DNA of 34,032 nucleotides from Cruorifilaria tuberocauda (GCA_013365365.1 JABVXU010000571.1:1-34032); one strand, 5' to 3'; shown: positions 13,806 to 25,400, counted from the first letter of the stretch. Numbers and translations: made by a program. Notes: generated by a model from the letters alone, not told the origin.

Positions 13806-13956
13806 CTGTTGTGAAATGACGAAAATGGGATACTGCCACTACTCATTGAGCTACGTTTGTTAATTTCGTATCTAGGAGTCATTCTTCATTTACATATCTT
13901 TGATATGTCTTTCACGCGATTAAATTGAAATGAAACTTAGCAGGCTTATATTTGAA

Positions 13957-13962
13957 AATAAA
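13957..13962 (+). terminator. Poly(A) signal AATAAA of the coiled-coil gene
   Basis: This is a canonical AATAAA hexamer about 150 bp after the stop codon at 13803-13805 and the closest one I noticed after it, so it is the likely 3' end signal. Confidence 0.6.
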
Positions 13963-15181
13963 ATTATTGCTCAAACTATTTCAATTCTTTTTGCTTTAAT
14001 TTTACCTTTCTTAATCTTTTAACTTAGAAATCATTGTCTTTATTATTGTTATGTCTCCATGCAACATTTATGATTCACTTCAAATAAAAATTGATCAACA
14101 AACTAATTTTTTGTCTTTAGCGCCCGATTCATCTTGGATTCATACTTTCCAGTATGAAATATTCGGAAGTTGTCAAATTAACATGATATGTGCAAGTAGG
14201 ATGAGATAAAAGGGAACCGTCGTAATAGCATGAAATACTTTCAGTCCAGCATACGTAAACAGAGTCAATCAAAATCTTGAGTTTTGTGCATGTAAGAACG
14301 GTTATAATAAATCGTGTCCTTAAAATGAAATATTCCTTCAAAATTCCTTTATTACGATACTTGTGGCTAATGCATAAAAGAATTTTGACGATGCCACTGA
14401 AATCGCGAGGAAAACTGAAGAGAATTGAAATTTGAAATTTTATGTCCTGGTCTTATAATAGGATCAACAAAATTTGTGGATTTCTTGTTTACAAGTTTGT
14501 CGATAGAACTATGAAGAAAACAAAGAGTGATAAAATTTCTTGATCATTTTAAATGGTACGCTTTCTATTGTAAGTTATAAAAAGAAGCTTTAAACTTATA
14601 CATATCAAAGCCTTCTTGTTGCACGTATGAACCGTAAATAACCCGCCAGAATAGAGAAAACTCCTCTAGAATAAAAAAGGTCCCGAGCAACAGAAGCATT
14701 GTTAAGAATTTGCCTTAAGGAATGCCAACTAAAGGTTATAAATGGGTTCCCCTCCCTGGCCTTATTGATACTTGAAATGTTAATGTATTAATGTTGTATT
14801 ATTGTATGTATCAAATCTATCCGAATGAAGGTTTATTTATTTATTTATAATACGTAATTTATTATAACCATGCTTATATGCATTACAAAGCATTACAATA
14901 AGCATTACAAAAACGAGATTTTCAGCTATCCAAGTGCAAGGGTAATGGCCGTAGTGCATATTTTGTTTGTTTAGCACGCAAATAACATATACTACGAATA
15001 ATACACAGTAACTGTCAAACAACATACACTATCACAGATCATTTTTATCAGTATCACTTCGAATTACTTTTACACATGATTTTACGCATGATTAAGCAAG
15101 TAAGGATTATTTGAAGTCAAATTACTTTGATTATGTTTCGTTACTTTAACTATGGCCACGTATCAATTGCCCAATAGGCCA
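13963..15181. other. Intergenic, no supported gene
   Basis: About 1.2 kb between two + strand genes. It contains only short open frames, for example ATG at 14391 (15 codons) and a 17-codon frame (MPTKGYKWVPLPGLIDT) near 14720-14775. These could in principle be 5' exons of the next gene, but I found no phase-compatible donor. Confidence 0.5.
14880..14912. repeat. Triplicated GCATTACAA unit
   Basis: Three spaced copies of GCATTACAA lie just after a TTTA microsatellite-like tract at about 14831-14848. Simple sequence; no function evident. Confidence 0.75.
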
Positions 15182-15625
15182 ATGTTTTGGAGCTATGCAT
15201 TTTCCTTCCCGAACAAAGTTCAAGGGTTAACGAGGTAATTTGCCCTGTAATTTTTCCCTGATTGTTAATATTGTTGTTTACTAAGTTTTGTGAAAAGAAG
15301 AGGGAAAAAGAACCTGAATATCTGAAGATCACAGTGGATTCAAAAGGAAATGAAGTGGTAGATGTACATGAGTGGAAATATACTGTAAGAATATGATTAA
15401 AGTTAATTTTTCGAGTTTGCTCATCATTCTGTACAGTATTCCTGTTTATAACAGGTTTTCCGATACAAGACAATAACTGATAAGGTCGAAATAAGAAACT
15501 CAGCGGTGAAGACTGTCAGTAGGAAGCCGAACGATACCGGTGTCAAACAAATAGTTGTATGTTTTAGTTCTTTCGCTTCAAATCGTTGCAGTGAATCAGT
15601 ATCTGCAATAACATGTTTGGTTTAG
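15182..15625 (+). CDS. Small basic protein of unknown family, converging on the ZP gene
   Basis: The core is two exons joined in phase 0. One is 15286-15384 (33 codons, including EPEYLKITVDSKGNEVVDVH, donor GTAAGA). The other starts at 15455 after ACAG and reads VFRYKTITDKVEIRNSAVK and on. The last exon either runs to TAG at 15623-15625 or splices at GTATGT (15557). A first exon with ATG at 15182 (MFWSYAFSFPNK) is plausible, but joining it in frame needs either a weak donor at 15218 (GTTCAA) or a weak acceptor near 15302, so the start is unresolved. The residue mix and matched splice phase make it real-looking. The pattern 'acidic, GNEV, then Lys/Arg-rich' reminded me faintly of the N-terminal part of eIF3 subunit G, but not enough to name it. 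It ends about 125 bp from the convergent cuticlin stop, so the two 3' UTRs probably meet or overlap. Confidence 0.48.
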
Positions 15626-15750
15626 AATTTCCATTAAGATAACATAGTAGTAGTTTCGGAACTTTAAATCTTGGTTAATTACGCAAATTAAAATAGAGAA
15701 CATATATTGCTTGACATTTGTCTAAATTCATGAAACATTTGGAAAAAGAA

Positions 15751-18638
15751 TTATGAAGTACTTATTGGATCATCGATGTCAAACACCGTCATTAACTGCG
15801 AAAACACATCAACCACTGTTTCATCGGTACCGCCGTATTGAGAAGTTATGGAAAGTCCTCTCTTACTCCGTGTTGGTCCAGCTGAACAATTGTCACTTGT
15901 TCTCTGTAAGAATTTTTCACATATTAAATTTCCTTCATTGATAAACAATGAACAAAAAATGAATATTTTTCAAAATTTTAATCTTTGAGCTTTTATCATT
16001 TCATGTAAAAATAAGCGTAGAAGAGACCTTACAACTTCCACGCCTTAATGAGAGGCGTATTTGACAATGAAAGTACAGAGATGATTGATCTGCAAACTTA
16101 AATACCTAAAAAGGAATCGTGATGATTGGCATGGAAAAAAATAGCAAAAAACGATAGCAATAAAATATTAAAATATTAAAGGATTGACAGAGATTAAATA
16201 ATGATATAGATTAGACAAATAAATAATTACGATTAAGACTTCAATTCCTCAAAATTATATATAAAATAACCGGTACTATTTGATATATTTTATTTCTCAC
16301 TTTTTCTTTTGCAGCCAGCAATGTTCGACGATAAATTTCTTAAACTTACGAGATTGAAGTAAATTTTTACTACCTGGGACAATTGTCCACCGGTCAAATC
16401 AGACGTATAAACCAAATTGTTCATCAAATATTTGTCAACGGCACAGCCATTTTCATCCAACAATTGAACCTCCTTTCCATTTTCCTCTTTAGCGACACAT
16501 GAGTGAACAGTTGTGCAGTACAAATTTGTTTCTGAAATAACCAAAAAATAACGATGTTAAATATATGCATATTATTTTAAAAATCTTCCTAATCATCCTT
16601 CTATCATCTTTTTAATCAAAAAGTTCTTTCGAAAAATATTTGGTACGACAGAGAACAATAAAAACAAGAAAGTTCAGTATTTAAATTATTTTAGACCTGG
16701 AACTGTTCCATCTTCATCCGCACATGACCACTGATGATAAACCTGCTCTCCAACGGTTGTGTACTTTACAGGTGAACCATGTGGTCCATCCATAAGAACT
16801 TGATACCGACAAGTTGGAAGAGCTATTTGTCGTGTAATTACTCCGTTTGAAAATGTATCACTTCTGATAATTTTTTTTTTAAAGCTTTTTAAAGCTATAA
16901 TTTTTAAAGCAATAACAATAACAGTTATATCAAATTTTCAAACAGTACAAAAGCTTAGAGCTAGCAAAATTTAACGAAGCATCTCGAGATATGAAGTTAT
17001 CAGTTGTTTTGATTCCCCAAAAAAAATGATGAACTATGATTGTAAAATTTAAATAATCTTTCCTCAAATAAAAGGATGTATAATTACAGTCAAAAGAAAA
17101 AAAGTGTTTGAAACTTTCCAGAATAGTGGTTACTTCAAAATGACGAATATCATCAGTTATACTTGCAGAATTTATCTTAAAAAATAACTGCAACTTACTC
17201 GTAATCATCCACCGTGCCGTTACGATTAGTGAGCGCTTTCACCTGATGTTTATCGCCACCGATCATTACGACAATCTTCCTTTGCTGTTCACTATTTAAA
17301 CTAAAGGACACTGATGCTAACACCCAGTATTTATTCTTTTAAATTTAGTTTTGTTCAATTATTTAAAATTTCTTTTGTCCTATTTTCGAAGCAAAAGAAG
17401 GATTCATAAAGTAACCTAACATCAAGACGTGTTGTAACAGTACGATCTGTTTCCATGTAAAAGCATTTCACATGATATGATTTATCGATCTTAGTGATGA
17501 ACATCTGCAATAAAAAGAAAATTCAATATTTTTCATTGAGCACATCAGCTACATTAAGAGTAATTTTCAAATTAAAAAAAAATACCGGATGAAATGTGAT
17601 GATGATAGTCATGCACACATATAGACCTCGTGGATTACTCTGAAAATATGTGAAATTAAAAAAAAAACCATTAACTACATACAACTAATGAGCTTATAAA
17701 ATGCTTAGATTTTATTCTCTGTAAACTATTGCGACATTATTCTTTGTTACTTCATCTACAAAAGTTGAAAATTTTATAGTTATTATCAAGTTTTGAAATT
17801 CGACTTTAAGAATAGGATGACAAACCGAACGTTGTCTTCGTACATCGCAAAGGGAGAATGGTACTGTAAAATTAACATTTTTCTTGAGAGTGGCATCTGT
17901 CCGGCATAAACTATTATCATAGTGACCCTTCACATAAACATGTCCTTCAAATTCTTTTTCTGTCATAAAAGTGATAGACATGCTATCTGCCGCACATTCT
18001 AATACTGGATCACCTATAATTAATTATATCAATTCATAAGAAAAAAGATTTTTTTTTAAAAACTTTATAGATGAAGGATTGTTCGGTGATGAGATGATTT
18101 TTGACTCGAATATTTTATGGATATAAAAGCATCTAGAGTGATTACTTGCTGGTCAGTGATAGTCTTAGTTTTTCTAGCCACCTTATATGTTGTGGAAATA
18201 TTTCATTTAATACTTCAAAATTTTCAATGCTTTCCATTTATCAATAGGAATACGAAAACAAATTAACCCTTTACTCCATTATCGATTGTATTACCAGATA
18301 TACGATATACCTGCAAATGTAGCATTTTCAGAATTTATCCGCTAAATGTAGAAGGAAAAAAAGGAATTGTAAGGATCAACTGAAATAATAGAATATGTTA
18401 TCGGGCGCTTCTCTAAAGCAGTATTCTTGTTTACGATTTTTACAACCTTCAACAAGTTATACTGCTTTAGCTCTTATGCAACATGGCTCCCAAAATATGG
18501 TGCATATTTAAGCATCTAAAAATCATCTAAAAAAATCAAGATAAAAAGTTGCATTACAGATTAAGATGAGGAATAATTACACACCATAAAAATACAGATA
18601 CAAGTGATAATGCTGACAGCTATCTGATTTTGATCCAT
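15751..18638 (-). CDS. Cuticlin-like zona pellucida (ZP) domain protein
   Basis: Secreted ZP-domain protein of the nematode cuticlin type. These polymerise into fibrous extracellular layers of the cuticle. Exons on -: 18638-18581 (tentative), 18013-17826, 17639-17586, 17504-17416, 17300-17199, 16863-16697, 16531-16374, 16105-16028, 15903-15751, giving 348 aa, all in phase. Residues 1-20 form a signal peptide (hydrophobic IAVSIITCICIFMVC). The ZP-N part runs from about Cys26 and includes GHVYVKGHYD, Cys56, Cys75, VRRQRS and Cys114. ZP-C carries Cys182, Cys211, Cys225, Cys231, QLLDENGC (Cys249), FKFAD, Cys286, Cys297 and Cys304. A furin-like site RSKR is at 310-313. After it only 35 residues remain and none form a membrane span, unlike ZP proteins with a C-terminal anchor. 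The stretch between the two halves (about 130-178) is longer than I expect for cuticlins. An extra Cys at 91 in ZP-N is odd. Exon 1 is the least certain: a second frame through it starts at an upstream ATG, but only the chosen one gives a signal peptide and joins in phase through GTAATT. Confidence 0.93.
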
Positions 18639-18773
18639 TGCTATTATGATTGCCTATCGCAGCAACCATAAGACTCCTTAATATAATTGTATCAAACTGA
18701 TTTTGAAATTCTGGAAAAATATTGAATTAGCTAGTGGTGCTGGCATTTCCAATGAATAAGAGTGCTGAAATCC

Positions 18774-18789
18774 AATTCCAATTGGAATT
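18774..18789. promoter_or_regulatory. 16-bp perfect palindrome upstream of the ZP gene
   Basis: AATTCCAATTGGAATT is a perfect 16-bp palindrome about 135 bp upstream of the proposed ZP start codon. A dimeric transcription factor site in the promoter is possible, but nothing beyond position and symmetry supports it. Confidence 0.3.
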
Positions 18790-20344
18790 CACAGTAATTC
18801 ATGGACACTATGGATATTACAGTAACACTTTACAACTTGTCGTACGGTAAAAATAATGTCTATTATTTGATTGATTTTTGAAAAATTTTAGGTTACAAAA
18901 GCTTCAGATAATTTCCAGCGAATAATAACAATAGAACTTGAAGAATTCGTATTGTAAAATATAAAATGTAGGCACACTAAAACTATTTGGTCCATAGTTG
19001 ATATGAGAATACCTCGAGAAATCCTTAAGTTTTTCTTTCCATCAAAATATACTATGCCAAATTATCAAAAAAAGCAGCAGTTTTTCGAAGCCCTAATGTA
19101 GAAGTGATTCATTTAAAACTTCACATAAAAACTTGGAAATTTTGTTTAAAAAACCCAATACTTGGAAAAAAATTCAATCCGAAAATTAAAGCGAACGAAA
19201 TAAGCCCATCTTATATGGCAAAACAATACCTTGAGGGAAAAGAAATTTATATTCTTTTTTCAGAAAAACTTGTGATAAAAAATTTTTGATTCAGTCAAAA
19301 ATCTATCAAAATCTGTGTTCTTCTAATTCTTCAAACAATTACTGTTACTTAATTGCATCCTATATTTAATATTATTTTATCAAGCATCTATTGCGCAGAC
19401 ATTCTAGTTGAGTAACTACGTTGAAGGTAATGGAGTAGCAGTGATAGAAGACTAAATAGATAATGAAAACTACTGACTGATGAAGCGTTTTGTGAGGTTA
19501 TCAAGTAGATTATTTTAATAATCTGATAGGAATTGTTATCTAATAGACAGTATATAAAATATATCAGTATAAAATGTGAGTAGTGATAAATATTATAGAT
19601 TCAAACAGGTTATAAATTGAAACCGAAATTTATGGAGTGCAAAAGTTTATAGAAAGGTCCTACATTGTGTTATATAATTAGATTTGCTTATTTGTAAAAA
19701 TTCCACGTGAAAAAAAGTATTCAAGGACTACGGCGTTATGAAAAATTATCCCTCAATATCATTCATATTATTAAATTTGTTCTTTGGGAAACTGAAATTT
19801 ATTTGAAATTTTGTATGATATTTTCTTTCCTCATGATAACCATATATGAATATTTCTTAACTTCAAGTGAGAAATGTTAGCTAGCAAATTTTGACATTTT
19901 CAAATGTTACATTCTAAGAATTTTCTGAATATTTGGTATAAGTATGACGAGAAAATAGAGGCATACAGAAATTGTTTGCAATAGAAATGAACGGAGTAAA
20001 GGAACAAAAACAATGAATAAAGATTGTCAACAGTTCCTTCTTACAACCCGACTTTTCGGAACTGATTTGTAAACAACTTCACAAGTTCAACAACATCCCA
20101 ATTTAAAATCTTTTAAAAGCTTGCCTTTGTCCCAAGTTTTGCGTATTACTACGCTTTCAAATCATCTGTCATGAAACAATTATTTTGGTTTACTGCAGAA
20201 ATTTCAAAATTCTTGAAATGAAACGCTTATTTTTGAGCTTAACGACAGTAAACTGAAAAAGAGATATTCAATAGCAGATGACTGCATCATAGGAAATATT
20301 TCAGAAGCCTTGACCTATTTCTAACTTAAAAAACTACAAAATAT
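18790..20344. other. No supported gene
   Basis: AT-rich. One + strand frame is open without a stop from 19029 to 19289 (87 codons, Lys/Ile-rich, with SPNVEVIHLKLHIKTWK). It has no ATG near its start, no good acceptor and no recognised family, so I do not call it a gene. Confidence 0.5.
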
Positions 20345-20566
20345 CTAGTGTTTTCTACAGACTTTACCTCTAAAAAGTTTTTCCTTCTTTCTGAAGAAAA
20401 TCTTCAGCATTAGGTGAAAAATATCTTCCTTAATCAAATTCAGGAAATTTGAAGTCTTTTTTGTGCTAGATATCAAATTTTCTACAATAGTTATAGATTT
20501 AGTAATCCAGGTTAAGTGTGAGGTGAGCGTAGTGCAGGAGAAAACCAAACCAAGGCCAACCTGCAT
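20345..20566 (-). CDS. Hypothetical short protein or first exon behind an SL-type acceptor
   Basis: On -, a good nematode acceptor (CTTTCAG, ending at 20581) lies 14 nt before an ATG at 20566. The frame reads 73 codons (MQVGLGLVFSCTTLTSHLTW at the start, then a Lys-rich helix-like part including FRKKEKLFR) to a stop at 20345. A donor GTAAAG at 20367 would instead make 20368-20566 an exon ending in phase 1, but I found no partner exon downstream. It lies head to tail behind the ZP gene, about 1.7 kb upstream of its start. No family recognised; the acceptor-to-ATG spacing is the main support. Confidence 0.25.
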   Translation of the reverse strand: MQVGLGLVFSCTTLTSHLTWITKSITIVENLISSTKKTSNFLNLIKEDIFHLMLKIFFRKKEKLFRGKVCRKH

Positions 20567-20623
20567 CACCAGTAGTTAAACTGAAAGATTTTCGACAAAC
20601 TTTCGTGAAAGATCGAAAGAGAT

Positions 20624-21315
20624 GTGAAAGGGGAGGTGAAGATTGTAGTGACTGATTGCTGCTGTCAACGCCCTGAAATTAGCCGAAATTATCAGAGTTT
20701 GGCTGCAAAGCGAATGCTGAATTTGAACAGTTTCAAGACTTTTGATAGATACACTAATCATAGAAATGAAAAGGAGCAGCATAACCTTGCAGCGAAAGTT
20801 CATCAAACAGATTCTTGTTGAAATGAATAGAGAACTGTACAATCATTTTGAAGAATTAGAATTAAAGTCTTGAAAGTACGGTTTGCAGTAATAAGCTTAT
20901 CACGCATATTCTTCCTTTTTATTCCAATTTCGTTCATCTTTGACTATTATTAGATCTGGATTTTGTTGTTATTTGAAAATCGTGAACTGTATCTTCCCAT
21001 TTTCTCACAAAATTCGAAAATTCATATTGTAGCGTTGTAGCGACATAAACTGCTTGCATATCTGTTATAAGCTTCAAATAAGTTAAAAAAGTAAATCGTT
21101 GGAAAGGACAATTATATATTATAGCAGGCAGATAAATTTTGATCCTTTAGTTTTAATTGAAAGTAAGAACCAATTTTGAAACCTGTATATTCAATTAGAT
21201 AGCAATTAAATTCTCACTTTTGAGTCACTATTTGTTCAGCCATTGAAGTTCATATATGGATGGAATAAAAAAACTTTGCTATATGAAGCGAAATAATTCA
21301 AGAGTTATTTTAAAA
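20624..21315. other. No supported gene
   Basis: Both strands are open around 20606-20820. The + frame reads about 72 codons, including VVTDCCCQRPEISRNYQSL, but it starts from no ATG and has no clear splice partner. The rest is AT-rich and featureless. Confidence 0.45.
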
Positions 21316-21642
21316 TTATGCTGCTTTTATATTCGATGTTAATGTTATTGGCAAATGGAGAATTTTTCGAATCAATGGATTTCGTCCAGTAATCAGAGAA
21401 ATATTCTGCTGATGAACATTTAACCAGATCATTAGTACCAAAACTATATGCCCGTGATAAGCAAAGCGAATTTCGGAATTGCCGTTTAATACATGGGAAA
21501 ATTTACTGGCAAAACATTTAAAAATGTAAATAAATTTGAGTTTGCTGACAGTCCATTTTGAATTGCAAACACTGACGCTTTTATTTGTGAGAAATAAGTA
21601 GATTGTTAACAAAAGGAATGGAAAGAAATCTAAAAAGTTCAA
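21316..21642 (-). CDS. Possible secreted-protein exon(s), unrecognised
   Basis: On -, an ATG at 21642 starts a strongly hydrophobic N-terminus (MNFLDFFPFLLLTIYLFL) like a signal peptide, followed by NKSVSVCNSKW. The same frame stays open for 108 codons, but the later part is hydrophobic and unconvincing. A second frame of - between about 21500 and 21300 is also open and more protein-like (KCSSAEYFSDYWTKSIDSKN). A short spliced gene switching frames inside this interval is conceivable, with a GTCAGC donor after KWT and a GCCAG acceptor, but that join falls on a stop codon, so I could not make a model that works. No family recognised. Confidence 0.2.
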   Translation of the reverse strand: MNFLDFFPFLLLTIYLFLTNKSVSVCNSKWTVSKLKFIYIFKCFASKFSHVLNGNSEIRFAYHGHIVLVLMIWLNVHQQNISLITGRNPLIRKILHLPITLTSNIKAA

Positions 21643-22264
21643 TCTACTAGAAAAATTAGAGCTATGTTTCTTCCTTCGTTCAGGTCAATGAATCCGTAAT
21701 TTTTCGGAGGGAAGTTCATAATATCACGAATGGTGATAATTCCCTCGTTAGTATTCTGATGCTGGAGATTTCATATGGCATATTGCGGTTGGATTGGTCT
21801 ATGTTTTTATCCAAGTTCACAACGAATTCTCAGCCTTTTTAGCAGGAAGTATATGGACGGTCTTTTATCATTTATAAACAACATTAAAACACTTTAAAAT
21901 ACTGTAGATGAAAAAACTTTCACCGTTTCTAATAAAATAGATAACTCTCATAAAAAAACAGAAAAAGTAATTATTTAATGTTTTTTGTTTTAAACAGTCA
22001 AAATAGTGATGGTGTAGTAATTTTAGATTATTATCATATAAAAATTTTTTGCAAATTAAAAAGTTTTAACTTGTGTTATATGCTCAGTCAATAAATTCAC
22101 GAGAACTGAACCTTATATAGACGAAATTAGGTTTAAATAGAAAAGAGATGTTGCTATCCCACTTCCTATGACCGTGCTATCATTACACTGCTATCACCAA
22201 AATATATCATAAACATCTCATCACACCGCCGCCTTCACTTTTACCATCCGCTTAGTGCCGTGAG

Positions 22265-22399
22265 ATAGGTATTTCATGGCTGACCACCCCGGAGGTATCC
22301 GGTGTCGTAAGGAATTTTAAAATTTCTTTGGTTGACAATCAGGTCAACGGTCTTAAGTTTGGATTTAGGGCGTGGTCGACTTCTCTAAGCAGATTTTTT
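22265..22399 (+). ncRNA. Candidate structured small RNA ending in T6
   Basis: This stretch is GC-richer than its surroundings and is closed in all frames. GACCAC (22282-22287) can pair with GTGGTC (22372-22377). Inside lie a CCGGA/TCCGG hairpin with a GGTA loop (22289-22302), an AGGAATTTT/AAAATTTCT near-palindrome around 22309-22328, and a GTTGAC/GTCAAC hairpin with a 6-nt loop (22331-22348). A run of six T follows at 22394-22399, as expected of a Pol III terminator. I could not match it to a known RNA class and saw no clear box A/box B. It may instead be the promoter or 5' UTR of PNKP, whose ATG is 22 bp downstream. Confidence 0.25.
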
Positions 22400-22420
22400 C
22401 GGAAATACTAGACATTAATG

Positions 22421-25400
22421 ATGGCTAAACGAGCCTGCACAACTGCGTATGATAGGCTAACTGACAGCAAAAAAGGTTTGGCTTCTACCATTTGATTTTA
22501 TCGATATTTTGGTGTTGATATTGTCCAGTTGTTTTTTTAAGTAATGTCAAAATTTCACGAACTGTTCTGTTATATTTCGAATTTAGTCCAAAACGATGGC
22601 AAAAATGCTGCATACGCTCGGTGGCATAACGTCGGCAAAGATCTTATGGTCCTTGATTTCGGTAACACTAATCATGGTGCAGATGTAGCAGCTTTTGATT
22701 TTGGTTGGTTATAATTTTTCATTCATAACTAATTTGCTAATATAAAATGTACGAGTAATGAAACGGACATTTGGCAGCTCATCTTGTTTCTGCCGATATA
22801 TCTAGCCAGTCCTCCGTGATTTCCATTCTAATGTTTCCTTTTTCCTCAATAGGTTCACCAACATTTCATCATCTGAACTTTCTATATGAAAAAAATACAA
22901 AGTGTTGGAAATAAATATGCTTGGAACGATTAGATTTGGAGCACTTAATTTATTAGGTCGAAAAAAGGAAAAAGTCTAATATTTGATATGATTAGAAGTG
23001 CACTGAGATTTGTGAGACGGTAAGTCGTTGGATTGAGCATCTTTGTTAATAGTCGTAATCCTAATATTTTTTATGCGTCCGTTGCTATTTAAGTATATGA
23101 TGGGATCGATGTACGAAATTTTTGATAAATGAGCCTACTTAGAATATTATGTAGAATAAAATAGAATTGTCTGTTCGTTTCAGAATTTCGTTTTTAAAAA
23201 ATTAGGTTTATACAAGACAAGCAATGTTTCATATTTTGTTCTTCGTTATGATATAGTTCATGAAACGTAATTGGATCTCTTTAACTGATGTAATTTGGCT
23301 TAAGATGGTACCATGGTAGTAACGAAATCAGGCAAAATATTTGCTGAAAATGAACATGACTGGCAGTTTTTCTGCGAATCTATACCACAACTGTTGGCTG
23401 ATATTGCTGGAAAAAATTTTAAAGTGGTAATATTTACAAATCAGCGAGGTATCCAAGTAAGCGATTCGTCTTGAATTTTGTTTCTTCATGAATAAAGTAG
23501 AATATATGCAGTTAAAGTTTTCGAGATATTGCTGTTGTGAACTCCTATGCAAGAAAGGTAAAATAATAATTAATGGTGCCTCGTCGATATAGTAAAAACG
23601 CTGTAATGATTTTTGTTATTTCAACGTGGTTCTGGTTTCTAATTTACAGACGGGCGCTCAAGATCGTGATGCCTTTTGTAGAAAAATGGAAACAGTATGT
23701 CAGCAAATCAATCTTCCCATACAGGTATCTATCTCTTTAAGCTGTTTTGACGGAATATGGAAATCAAATTTCATGAATTCATTATTTCGTTTCCGGACAG
23801 TCGGAACTGTTTTTATAACCTTGAAGCTCAGGATATCTAATTTTGATGTTAGAATAGCCTAATTTATCAACTTGTCCATATCACTTCTATCAGAGAAAAC
23901 TGATCTGTAGAGGTATAACGGACTGGCTTGGGCATTACTGTAGTAGAACACACAGTCTGTATATTTTACCGTTAAAGAACTAAGGTGTTTTTTTCTACAA
24001 TATTTTTTTCAGCAAATTTTAACTTGCATTTTCATCTTCTACCCCTAATCAATCATGCTACATTGCATCTTTTGTTCTTTTTCATTGCGTTAAAATTTTT
24101 TTAGTACTTGATCTTGCAGACAGATATAAAATGGAAAATTATGAGCAGCAACTTGAATTATCATCAAAATTTTCATCTGCAGTTTGACTGATCTTTTAAC
24201 CTAACATAGCTTTCTCATTTGGTTTTGTTTATTAGTTATGACGGTTTATTTTTGATCACTCGCTTGCAAAATATCTGTTCCTTATGCATTAAATTAAATA
24301 TCGATATGGGGGAGAAGTCGGAACTGTTGTAAATCGCGCACATCTTTTCAGTTTCAGTCATAGTGAATTAAAATTGGCAATAAAACATTATGCTTGTTAT
24401 TTCCAGAGACTGTTAGTGTCGTGCTGAGGCAACATAGTACAAAAATATGACTCACACTTTGTTGAGGTATTTGTTTCTCTTGGAACACTACAGTACCGTA
24501 AGCCATATATTGGTATGTGGAATTATTTTGAAAATCACGGAAATGGCGGTATTTCAGTTAATCGGCAGTCATCATTTTATGTTGGTGACGCTGCAGGTCG
24601 CATACAAACGAATGTTTGTCTTTTTCCTCGATTATCTCATAATTTCTCTGTTTCTCCATTATCTCCTTATTTTGGACTTATCATGTAAATAGATATTTAT
24701 TTCGTTACACATTAATTTTTCATTTTTCATCAGTTAAAACCAGTGCTCTTTAAATAACTTATAGAAATTATCATTTATCCAACTTATTTGAAGACTCGGA
24801 AAAAGAAAGATCATTCAGCCGCTGATCGTTTATTTGCTTTGAATATTGGTATTAATTTCTTCACACCTGAGCAATATTTCTTAAAGCAGATGAAAATTGA
24901 AGATTTTGCATTACCATCTTTTTCATCGTCATCTCTGTTGGATGAAAAAGTTAACTTGTTTGACCCAGGTTTGTCCTTTCCTTTCTCCTTAACTGTTCCT
25001 TATTCAAGTATTATACAATCAGAAACCTTTCTTTACTTGATATTGTAAGAGCTTTGTCATCGATATTTTAACGTAAAATGGCAATAAAGATCATTCAGCT
25101 GCCAAACAGCAGTGTTATGGATAGTCCCGTTATTATGTTGATCGTTCTTACTTTTTTTTTTTTGTTAGTTGTTAATTATACTTTTCTGATGCTATATGTT
25201 GCTGTATCCTAAATTTTTGTTTTTTTCTATTTTTTGCGAAATCATTTGAAATCCGGTTGTTTTTAAAGGCATAATTTTCCATACATCGTTTCAGAAAATA
25301 CTCCGATACCAGGTAATGGTTTGGAAGTACTCATATTTGTTGGCTATCCCGGATGTGGTAAAAGTAAGCTAGCTCAGAAATTAGCTGCAAAACATGGATA

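Noticed and set aside
15150..15473. Long minus-strand open frame (107 codons)
   Set aside because: It lies opposite two + strand pieces (the exon at 15286-15384, with splice-matched phase to the next exon, and the candidate first exon at 15182) and has no recognisable motif; best explained as their shadow.
15753..15941. Plus-strand open frame opposite the last ZP exon
   Set aside because: The minus strand here encodes the RSKR-containing C-terminus that joins in phase to the ZP domain, so the + frame is a shadow.
16010..16080. ACGCCT/AGGCGT hairpin
   Set aside because: It lies within ZP exon 8 (16028-16105), whose coding sequence (FKFAD ... HCQIRLS) explains it.
19029..19289. 87-codon open + frame, Lys/Ile-rich
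   Set aside because: No start codon near its beginning, no convincing acceptor or donor, no family motif; length is not exceptional among the other unsupported frames here.
20606..20820. About 72-codon open + frame with a CCC run
   Set aside because: No ATG near its start and both strands are open across it; no exon partner found.
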